Shown one piece after another: positions 55,264-64,000 of a stretch of 64,000 nt of DNA. The translations under genes and the position numbers were made by a program. The notes under the pieces are model-generated. The model was not told the origin of the DNA. It ran no database searches and saw only the letters and a list, made by a program, of their open reading frames with translations. How positions within the stretch are numbered: the stretch's first letter is position 1; every line of letters starts with the position of its first letter. The stretch is from Limnephilus marmoratus (taxonomy: Eukaryota; Arthropoda; Insecta; Trichoptera; Limnephilidae): assembly GCA_917880885.1 (NCBI GenBank), contig OU862913.1, positions 44,549,460 through 44,613,459 of the forward strand, given 5' to 3'.

Positions 55264-57254
55264 CAGGGCTGGGCAAAATACATGCTTTGCTGTATTTAAA
55301 ATACAAATTACAAAATACTTTTTCGAATGTATTTAAAATACCAAATACAAAATACTTTCAAGTCGTGTATTTGAAATACAAAATACAAAATACAGTATTT
55401 TAACCATTTTTTTAATTCAAATACAAAATACAAATTACAAAATACATTTGGTTTTGGTAGAACCTTTGGTTGCAATAAATTGTCGTATGTGCCCCTATTT
55501 AAGGGTGCGTTTCCGTAGACGCCAAGCTGAGCAGAGTGAAACAGAGACGTGCAAAAATTGACCAATCATATTGCTCAGAAGACACATCTCACATCTCATC
55601 TCCGCTCCACTTGTAAAGTTTTGTGGTATAGGACCCAGGTGTTAGATAATAATTATTACTAGCAGTTATATTCCCGCTCCGCAGGTTTTTACTGCTAGGC
55701 CCTGCGGGCGGCTTTTAGTTCGGCTTCGCCCTGTTAGTGTTGGTGATCATTTTATAAATCCAATAGGAACTGGTTTCAAAATTAGCCCGTTCCTCGTATC
55801 CACTGTCAACGTGTCAACCAGTGATGGCTAGTCTCCGCGACAAAGAAGCCGGGTCGGGCGATGACGTCATATGTAATATACAGCCGCTTGATACAACTGA
55901 GTATTACCGTCAATCTTGGGGTAAGAATAACCTCGTCGAATATAATTTTTAAAAGACCCAATCAAGTTTGATAACGTCTAAAAGGGATCGAATTGAAAAT
56001 CTAGTCTCCTTCAACGGAAGCAATCTTCTGAACAGGACCTCCATCGATATGCTTGGTGTAACTCTAAGTGACTAGCTCAGATACGGGGGCTCCATCGAAA
56101 CCAGAATAAAGTTTGCCTCTCAGAAACTGGGCGTACTGTACAGGGCCCCAGATACTTAACAAATAAAATAATATACACAACTGCTAACCCTGTACAAATC
56201 GCAAGCGCGCCCCACGGTTGAATTTGGCAGCCTTCTCTGGTCTGGAGCTCCAAAATACCTAAAAAATACCCTTGACTCTATGCAGAAACGGGCGGTTTGA
56301 TAGATTCTCCCATCTTATCAGACGGACTGCAATCTTTAGAGCATAGGCGTCAGGTGGGAATGCTGTCCTTGTTCTACCGGTATTACAATGGAAGATGCTG
56401 CGAGGAACTAGCGTCATTGATCCCCTCGACACCGGTGCGTAGTCGGGAAACACGCCAAAAACGCGCCTAACATTTGTACACGGTTGACATTAGTCACATG
56501 AGAACGGGTCGTCTCTATGACTCGTTCTTGAGTTCAACGACTCGGCTGTGGAACGATTTGCGGGCCTCTGTGTATCCTCCCTCCTACAACATGGGTCTCT
56601 TCAAGACCCATGTTCACTCCTTTCTTACCTCAAAAAGACCCTACACACAGCATCTTCAAAGATGACATAACTCCTGTGTGGAGTTAATGAAAAAAAAAAT
56701 AACATTTGTATAGCACAGTTTTGTGTTATTTCACTTCAACTCCGCTCTACTATAATTAACTTAAAAATAATCTAGTATTCAGTCAAATTGTTCCTATAGT
56801 GCTTGATCAAACTCTGTTACACAAAAATTGTTACCATGTCCTTTTATTCATATACATTCAATGAAACAAAGTCCGATTTCAACATTAAGAATAAATACCG
56901 CGAAACGATAAAAACAACAATTGACAAGATACTTGCTTTAACGTACCTACAATGTTATCAACTCTAAATATTAACATAATATATTGCTCTGGATTCTAGC
57001 GTTTTTATTCTATGTATTATCTATGTCAGTTTATTTTTCATTACCATTATTAAGATCGCTAAATGTATTTGAAAATGTATTTTGAAGCCATGAGTATTTG
57101 AAATACAAATTACAAAATACCTCAGCATCAGGTAATTGAAATACCAATTACAAAATACATCCTTAGGACGTAATTGAAATACAAATACAAAATACGTATT
57201 TGTATTTCAAATACGTATTTCAAATACAAGTAATTCAAATACTGCCCAGCCCTG
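55264..57254. mobile_element. hAT element, TIR CAGGGCTGGGCA, 1991 bp, containing a LINE
   Basis: Ends CAGGGCTGGGCAAA and its complement, with exact 8-bp duplication ATTGCAGG (55256-55263, 57255-57262). Both subterminal regions are arrays of 'aaatacaaattacaaaatac'-type units (55300-55445, 57060-57240) in opposite directions. The LINE at 55935-56690 occupies the middle. No hAT transposase was recognised. Confidence 0.9.
55935..56690 (+). mobile_element. LINE-C, 5' truncated 3' end with terminal hairpin
   Basis: In broken frames it reads RIENLVSFNGSNLLN, then IDMLGVTLSD, then IETRIKFASQKLGVLYRA, then EFGSLLWSGAPKYLKNTLD, then RLWNDLRASVYPPSYNMGLF and FKTHVHSFLTSKRPY. This is the region from the RT thumb to the C-terminus of a jockey/CR1-like ORF2. 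The end 'ctacacacagcatcttcaaa' through 'gtgtggagttaatg' and poly-A matches the 3' end of every SINE-B copy. Confidence 0.85.
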
Positions 57255-57434
57255 ATTGCAGGTGACCGATTTGTGCTTAGATAGCACTATTTATAGTTTT
57301 AAATTGAAACATCGAGTACTTTTAAATTTATTTACCATATAAAAACACTTTTAACACTTAATAGTATTTGCAATAACAGTACAAAAAAAATCTAATAAGT
57401 AAGTTATATAACTTTTCGTAGGTATTAAGGGATT

Positions 57435-59385
57435 ACAGAATATTATTATTAACTGGGTATCACAGTCGTCTTCAAATATTTCATCAGTATTTTCAGATGT
57501 GTTACTGAAGGATAGTCCATTGCAGTGGCCACACATATCAGAACACTCTAGTCCTGCCCTCCGACACTGCACGACTTTCCGCACGAGGTTTTACAGTTAC
57601 AAGAATCAATAAGAAGTTCATTTGGATTCGCGGGACATGTCATTTGTATGTGTTAACTTATATTCTCTTATTTGCCATCCCCATTCATAAGATGGTAATT
57701 CATTTCCTGGCCATGTTTGAACTAGGAGGTATGTCCTCAGAAGATACTGGCGGGCCGCGTTCTTTACAGTTACACAGTTTTCCATAAATCTTCTAGCCCA
57801 CTTCCTTCCATGATGCGGCCAATAAATCCTAAACATTACATTAACAAATGAAAACCTTCTAGTCGTAAAATAATTTTTGAAATTTCCGATGATCCGTCAG
57901 CCCCCGGTACCATTTCAATAGCTCTGAGAAAAAGCAGGTTGGTCGAAAGTTACAATGCATGTTTGATTCTTCTTTTTACACTGTTCTGTTGGGAGACATA
58001 GTGCAGTGTACACTGAGGATGGATTATTGGAATCAATATCAATAAATGGAACAGCCATTACTTAACTGGTTCCATAATCCACACAATCGTTCATAGCGAC
58101 ATTTATAAACCCGTTCCAGTCAACTTTTGAATGCGTGCCACTTACCTAACCACCCTTGCGTGCCCTTCAGCGCCCTTGAGGTGATTTTTCACTAAAATGG
58201 TGCTTTATAAATCAGCCAAATATTATTAATTGGTTAGAGATACAAAATATAATGAATCGGCATGCTCTTTTCTAGAAGATGTACATTCACTGATATTTTT
58301 TATGGTTACATATTTCAAGATGCTCTTTTTTCTCTTCGCGTAGCAACGTTGAGGGATGTTTTCTTTTTTCCCAAAATTTCCACACTGAAGACAAGGTACA
58401 TCTAGAGTTGTTGTCATATTAGAGGCTAGATTGATACACTTGATTCCTCCCATCGCATGAAATGTATTTAGGCCATCTAATTTTTTTTATATTGACGTCG
58501 GAATTGTCAAACGATGTGTCATCTTCGATTGTAGGAGGCCTAGCTTATTAGAGATCTCTGGTATGTCACCTTCATGATAAGACGAACAACGACGACAACA
58601 CTTACATTAAATGTTTAGATCCGTACATTCATTGTATATACACAAACTTGTCTGTATTGATGACAAAAAAGACCTAGGCCTTGCAGATGCTATTATGGCG
58701 TGGTTAATTACTAAACGTCTTCTCGTAATATCAGGACCATTATCATACAACCTCTTCGTTACAGTTGACGTGAATAGATTTAAAGTTTCAGGAACTAAAT
58801 CATAACCCCCACCAGTGATTTCCGGAATATCAGGATAGCTTTCACAATCATATGGATTTTTTTTAAATATCTTCTCTGATTATTTCTGCGGCAGTGCGTT
58901 CAATTCTTAAACGTTCCAGATTTGCTTTCTTTTCTTTGCTTCTGCACCATTCATCTAGTATTTTATTACTCTAGTGAGATATTCATATGGCAGTTTTTCT
59001 GCCAAAAATTATACATCCGATCTTGAAAATAGTCGATTATTTGTTTTTTTTAGAAATTTATCTGAGTACGGAAGATCAGTGCCACAAATATCTATAACTA
59101 TTTCTCTAAAGTGAACTGAAGTTCATCAGTATTTTCTAAGAAATTACAGAGTTTAAGCTTTTTTGGCTGAATTATCGTCTTTAGATCTTCCTACAAACTT
59201 ACTTTTAAAGTTAGTTTAATTTTACAGAACTTCTTGAAATAACTGTTATGATAGCGAGCTTCTACGGCGACCAAATTAAACACACTTAATAGTTTAGATT
59301 TTTCTTTTGCACCCCATTTATCATCTTTTGTATTGCAAGCATTCATCAATGTTTCTCTTATTTCCATTGTTAACACCAAACGCAT
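57435..59385 (-). pseudogene. Cysteine-rich transposon protein, decayed single gene
   Basis: Read on the minus strand from the right: TKDDKWGAKEKSKLLSVFN and VAVEARYHNSYFKKF (N-terminal part with the A-E-A-x-Y-H motif), then PEITGGGYDLVPETLNLF, TRRRLVINHAIIASARPRSF-like sequence (here DILRRRLVINHAII), MGGIKCINLASNMTTTL, YLLRTYLLVQTWPGNELP and YEWGW. The end carries two cysteine clusters: SCNCKTSCGKSC, then after a frameshift QCRRAGLECSDMCGHCNG. I know this order of motifs from large unannotated transposon-encoded proteins in insects. The role is presumably transposition and no catalytic domain could be named. Many stops and frameshifts are present. Confidence 0.6.
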
Positions 59386-60504
59386 TTGCTCGCGATATTT
59401 ATGAGGTAGTGTATGAATAAAGACTTATTTTTGTCTCAAATACCTAATACAGTTCTCCATCAAAATAAATATATTTTCTAAATAACTTAGGAATCGCTGA
59501 GGTGTACTGGTCGATGAGCTACAATTAATATTTGTAAAAGTCTTAATACTGCTAGCCCTAGAATACTTTTTCTACAATCTATGAATGTGCACGGTTACGC
59601 TATCCAAACTAGTTAATTTAACATGATTATTGTCATCGTTTTCAATACTAGCGTTAATTTGCATTTGTAACCACTTCGTTACTATAACAACATTTCCTGT
59701 AAGGTCAGTTTACATAAAATACACAATAGGTTCTCTGCAGTTTGTTAATTTCTTGTTAATTAATTGTTTCTCAATATTTTTACCCGATGAAGGTGGTAAA
59801 ACGCAAAAAAAACTTGAAAGCTTGGCACAATTACATCAAAATATAACGTACAAAACCCACACACCTTAATCTCAAGACAAAGGAGATGAAACTGATTATT
59901 TTTATTCAATTTTTTCATTTGTTTCAACTTAATAAAATAACAAGTAGCGACGCGACAAGATCGTCAAACATAACACGCCGCTCCGTGTTACGACCAGCGC
60001 GCGTACTAAATTAAGCGCTTATCCACATATTTTCGATAGAAATTAAGTATGTAAGTAAACACTGTTATACAAGCTTTTAAAGCTTATTAAATTTGGTAAA
60101 TGATTTGTTTGAAATATTTTTTCATATTCTCTCGGACAAAAAAAATATTCAACTTCAAAAAAATATTTTAGAAAAAAAAAATTTTTTTTAACAACAATCT
60201 CATTAATATTGGCCAAACTAACACAGATAATAAAAAATTACTAAACATAATTTTTAGGCACTTTTGTAAGAAGCTAGGTGATGAAATTTTTTTTATGATA
60301 TATGTTTTGGTTTATGAGATATAATCGCTTTAGTAGAAGCCCACATTTTAATGTTTGGGAGGGCACAGGGGGGGAAGCAAGCGGGGGAGGAGTGGGGACT
60401 TTTGTGAAAATACTCCCTTGGGTACGTACTACTTACTTGCAAAAATTCAGCTTTCCCTTAATTTGTTCCAGTTAGGGCCTGTTTTTTGTCTAGATTGACT
60501 GGGC

Positions 60505-61030
60505 TAGAAGGGGTGTTCAGACATCTAATATAACCGCTAGCAGGTATCTGTTGAAGCGCGAGCGCTTATGTTTCGGGCCGTTCACACGGCGCAGATAAAA
60601 TATTTCTTCCTATGGTAGGAGAGGGGGTCAGTTGAATTAGCGAGCGGCCACGGAGTGCGCATTTTTTGTACTGAATCTATGGAGTTGACATCTGTCACCC
60701 ACCGGTCTTGGCAGCTCCGTAATTAAAATGACCCCCTCTCCTGTTTTCGTCGGAGTGGGGGGCGCTTATCTGTTGGCATATCGCCTCAGGAGCGGTTACG
60801 GCGTAAGATGTGCATTGTCTATGGTTGATGTGCGCATAAAGCGCTCAGGTGTGAACGGTCTGAAGGGATTGTATGGAGAGCGATGTGTGGCGTGCTATGA
60901 TCTTTTATATTTATATGCTCAATGTGAACGAGCTCTGACAGTGGGTGGTTTGTATATTTATGCAATGACAGAGGACAGAGCACAGAGCACGAGCGTTGCC
61001 GGGGCTTATATTCTAAAATACCCACAATAA
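60505..61030. repeat. GC-richer unassigned block with inverted words
   Basis: 'taggagagggggtca' (60616) and 'tgaccccctctcctg' (60729) form an inverted pair about 100 bp apart, and 'ggccgttcacac' (60570) pairs with 'gtgtgaacggtc' (60850). An open frame of 100 codons across it shows no recognisable domain. It is probably an old MITE-type repeat. Confidence 0.4.
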
Positions 61031-61206
61031 ATGTTTAAAATCCCCACATTGGGGAGGACGAAATAATAAATTCCCTGCAATTTCCCCACAAGTTCCTTTA
61101 TAATTCTGCCTCCAAAACAAAACAAAATTCTATTGAAATTAGCATTTTTTCTTGATTTATTTTATTTGGAACATTTCCAAATTTAAAACATATTATTACA
61201 TACATA

Positions 61207-61320
61207 ACTAGCTGACCCGACAAACGTTGTTCTGCCATATAAATTATATCTAGTGAATATTTTGGTTGCCTGTCCGATATATCGCGAATATTCACTTAAA
61301 ATGTCAATTTTACGAAAACT
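61207..61320 (-). mobile_element. Transposon end fragment, ACTAGCTGACCCGACAAACG motif
   Basis: 'actagctgacccgacaaacg' followed by 'ttgttctgcca' is a terminus I know as widespread in insect repeats (reversed CTAGT end, Helitron-like). Only about 100 bp is present. The giant palindrome arms carry a related ACTAGCAGACCCGGCC end. Confidence 0.4.
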
Positions 61321-61443
61321 TTGTGTTATTACCGCTTCACAATTAAAGCTCTATAAATGAAACATTTCTGAACGTAGCCGAATAGTAAAAACTGTTTTAG
61401 AAAGGTTACAAAATTAGCTTTCAAATTGTTATATTACAAATAA

Positions 61444-62309
61444 TGGTAATTTTTCGGGATTAGTGTCCATGGCTATTACGAATAATTTTTAGAAAAAAAC
61501 TTTAGATTCGCCTTAATCACTATAAAAGGAAACTTTTTGCATCACGGCCGGCGGAAAATAACGCATTTTAATTTTCAATGTCGTTAAATAAAATTTCACT
61601 TCGCGAACCGATACTACGACAGCCCGCTCGCTGCCGCCCGCCATTTTGTCACTGTTATGTTGGTATCCCTGATCTGATACAAACAAGAACTAGATACGAT
61701 TGTAGCCGACTTCGTGGGATACATGATGGGCGCGTAATTATGAAAATCAGAATTAATAATATAATGTAAACGAACCTCTAATCAGGCATTGGAATGGAGA
61801 CAAACCATTCAAATCCTGGGATGTTTTTTAAAATAAAGATAATATACACAAGCCCACTTCACAAACCCTGCGTAGCCAAACAAACCATTCAAAAACGTAG
61901 GCTGTTTTTTAAAGTAAAGATAACATACACAAGCCCGCTACACAAACCCTGCGTAGCCAAACAAACCATTCCAAAACGTAGGCTGTTTTTTAAAGTAAAG
62001 ATAACATACACAATTCCGCTAGACAAACCATTACGCGCCCATCGTGTATCCCACGAAGTCGGCTACAATTGTATCTAGCTCTTGTTTTTGTGAGGTCATG
62101 ACAAAATGGCGGGCGGCAGTGGGCGGGCTGTCGTAGTATCGGTTCGCGAAGTGAAATTTTATTTAATGACATTGAAAATTAAAATGCATTATTTTCTGCC
62201 AGCCGTGATGCAAAAAGTTTCCTTTTATAGTGATTAAGGCGAATCTAAAGTTTTTTTCTAAAAATTATTCGTAATAGCCATGGACACTAATGCCAAAAAT
62301 TTACCCAAA
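61444..62309. mobile_element. Foldback element, arms about 290 bp with tandem core
   Basis: The left arm (61444-61740) and right arm (62029-62309) are reverse complements with few differences ('tagtgtccatggctattacg', 'gcatcacggccggcggaaaa', 'tttcacttcgcgaaccgata', 'gtagccgacttcgtgggata'). The core (61801-62034) has three units of about 80 bp starting 'caaaccattc' and containing 'aaccctgcgtagccaaac'. Long inverted arms plus a tandem core is the Foldback-type plan. The ORFs are repeats of the unit and not a gene. Confidence 0.88.
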
Positions 62310-62696
62310 TAAATATTAACATTGGTAAATATTAAAATTTAGAATGCAAACATTAAAAAAATGTGAAAAGACTTTGATGTTTTTATGTGAAAACGGTATT
62401 AACATCACGGATTATGTAAACAACAATACTTACTCTATTGTATAAATGTATAATAAACAATTTTGTCACCTCACTTTTAATATCCAGCGGCCCGTAGGCG
62501 ATTTGGCGGGTAAAATACATTCCAACTGATTCCAACGTTTATTTATATGATTCCAACCGTGTGACTGCGTGTGACTCATAAATATACTAACCCCATTAAT
62601 GAACTAATACCACCATAATACCACTAACCCCGTGTGACTACTGTGACTGACACGCACTGCATCATAAATAGACCAATCATGACTGCATAAAGTGGT
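62310..62696. other. No gene seen
   Basis: Contains 'ccgtgtgact' and 'taccaccataataccact' word repeats (62560-62650). No coding region. Confidence 0.45.
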
Positions 62697-63000
62697 GGGT
62701 GGTTTGTATATTATTTATGGACTTTCAGTTTTAACTGTGCGGTCGAACTGTACAGATAAATCGTAGGTCCATACAGCCTACACACATTCAAGTAAAACTG
62801 CGAGATCTTTCAGTTTTTATCAACATGGCCTCCATAGACGACGCCGACGCTTTAGCCATTGCAGGGCTAAAGATGTATTTAAAGAAACTGAGTGTATTAA
62901 AAGAAAAATAACAGAGAAATTAAAATTAAATGAATTATTTGTAATAAAAGAGAAATTTGTATTAATTTAATCATGCATAAATGTACCAAACCACCCACAC
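62697..63000 (+). mobile_element. Harbinger-like deletion derivative with a 28-codon exon
   Basis: Inverted words GGGTGGTTTG (62708) and CAAACCACCC (62987) bound the segment. A short frame at 62825-62911 reads MASIDDADALAIAGLKMYLK and ends at TAA, resembling the first exon of a PIF/Harbinger transposase (acidic D-D-x-x-A-L-A-I-A motif). The rest of the gene is absent. The target duplication is unclear. Confidence 0.4.
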
Positions 63001-63940
63001 GGACTGACAGAATAGGCAGTGTTGCCGAACATAGGGTACACTTTTATATATTTACCTGCATACTCAACTCAAATTTCGATTAGTAATATGGAGTAAATAG
63101 TTAAGGTCAAATACTAGCAATACAAACACAGCGATGCCTTCAACTGAAATTATGTGTTTAACCGGAAATTCAAAGATTATAACTAATACAAATTCGTAAA
63201 AAAAAACTTGTTTTGCCGGATTTTGAAATCATCCTAGAATTATTCCGATTTCACTTGTCCCTAACAAAATATTTTTCTCCCCTAGATCTAGGGAAATTTT
63301 CCTAGACATCCCAACCCCGGTACCGACTGAATATTTTCCAGGGTTCCAATCATTAAAAAATAAAAAAAGATTGCCATACCACATTACCACAATAATCATA
63401 CTTTATTCGAGGAAGGTACAATACTAGATACTAGTTTGGTGGAATTTTCATATTCTGAATCTTTAATATATAAAACAAAGTCGGGTTAGTTACACTATTT
63501 ATAACTCGAGAACGGCTGTGCCGATTTTGATGATCTTTGATTTGTTGAATTTGTCTCCGCTCCGGATAACAGAATAACTAATAAAACATCGCAAGAATTC
63601 ACGAAAACGAAAGTTATGAAGAAAATTAATTTCCCCATACATTTTATATGGAACGAATTCTCATATTTTGAAAGAGCTGCAGGAATTTTATGATAAGTAC
63701 CTATAAATATTGAGTAGTGAATGAGTTCCAATAATTCAAAAACGTCAAATGTCAACCTGCTGATTGTTTTGTTTTTATTCTTAAACATATAATGCTGCCT
63801 CTCTTTCTTACACTCTTAATGTCAATAGTCGAAAATGAGACAAACGGTGAACGTATGTCTCCACCCATCTAAAGGAAAGATACAATCATTATAATAAAAA
63901 ACCCTCACACGTATAAAGAAAATGAAAAGCAAAGTTTTTT
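63001..63940. other. Mostly unassigned, Helitron-like phrase at 63485-63560
   Basis: 'ataactcgagaacggctgtg' followed by 'ccgattttgatgatc' is a phrase shared by many insect Helitron-like repeats. No terminus or gene could be defined. Confidence 0.4.
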
Positions 63941-63945
63941 TTTAC

Positions 63946-64000
63946 ATCAGCTCCACAACACATGACGTCCCGAAGAAAATTATTTTCCTCAGGACCTGTG
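63946..64000 (-). mobile_element. SINE-B 3' end, running off the window
   Basis: 'cagctccacaacacatgacg' followed by 'gaaaattattttcctcagg' is the reversed terminal hairpin of SINE-B. The rest lies beyond base 64000. Confidence 0.65.

Larger units (their letters stand above)
54728..60504. mobile_element. Large DNA transposon with about 450-bp inverted ends, TA-flanked
   Basis: The left end (54728-55185) and right end (about 60030-60504) are diverged reverse complements: GCCCAGTCAAT, 'aactggaacaaattaaggga', 'agctgaatttttgca', 'attttcacaaaagtcccca' and 'aatttaataagcttta' all occur in matching order on both sides. TA lies outside each end, which fits but does not prove a TA duplication. The gene inside is on the minus strand. 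A hAT element (55264-57254) is inserted next to the left end. The superfamily is unknown. Confidence 0.8.

Noticed and set aside
60728..61030. 100-codon plus-strand frame
   Set aside because: It sits in a block with inverted repeat words, and its mirror frame on the other strand is also open. No domain was recognised.

Overview
This window looks like AT-rich intergenic and repetitive DNA from an insect, most likely a hemipteran. The evidence is short exons with GT/AG introns, tRNA-headed SINEs, jockey-like and RTE-like LINEs, PIF/Harbinger, hAT and TTAA-type transposons, and one very large lipase-NACHT-ankyrin protein of a kind I associate with sap-feeding insects. The order-level assignment is inference. 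No bacterial, phage, CRISPR or ribosomal RNA features are visible.

Only one cellular gene is convincing: an uninterrupted 1580-codon reading frame on the minus strand (43085-38343). It joins a class-3-lipase-like domain with a GHSLGG nucleophile elbow, a long middle region, a NACHT-type P-loop ATPase and C-terminal ankyrin repeats. The plan is that of an NLR-like sensor carrying an enzyme as its N-terminal effector. A 5' untranslated exon with a clear splice acceptor lies just upstream.

Nearly everything else is mobile DNA, much of it nested. From left to right: (1) 0.8-8.0 kb is a decayed PIF/Harbinger element, with a Myb/SANT-like gene on the plus strand and a transposase on the minus strand broken by two hAT elements, a SINE, a LINE fragment, a frameshift and a lost exon. 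(2) 10.9-13.2 kb is a giant palindrome with arms of about 1 kb. (3) 13.7-16.2 kb holds three copies of a retroposon that shares the 3' end of a LINE. (4) 17.85-19.8 kb is a TTAA-flanked DNA transposon with part of its coding region lost. (5) 20.1-22.1 kb is a second Harbinger element whose two-exon MADF gene is intact and whose intron holds a broken antisense transposase. (6) 22.2-26.6 kb is a stack of insertions inside one hAT element. (7) 28.5 and 31.6 kb hold perfect tandem arrays of 90 bp and 82 bp. (8) 32.2-36.0 kb holds almost nothing recognisable. (9) 36.0-43.1 kb holds SINEs and then the NLR-like gene. (10) 44-50 kb holds TTAA MITEs, Helitron-like and G-rich repeats, and a duplication whose two copies show a hAT insertion and its empty site. 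(11) 51-54.7 kb holds two more hAT elements and a satellite of about 200 bp. (12) 54.7-60.5 kb is a 5.8-kb element with long inverted ends and a decayed cysteine-rich protein gene, itself split by a hAT element that contains a LINE. (13) 61.4-62.3 kb is a foldback element with a tandem core.

Eight hAT insertions from six end-sequence families have exact 8-bp target duplications that can be read directly. In several cases a disrupted host frame or a sibling copy gives the order of insertion. All element names are family-level calls made by eye. No similarity search was run.
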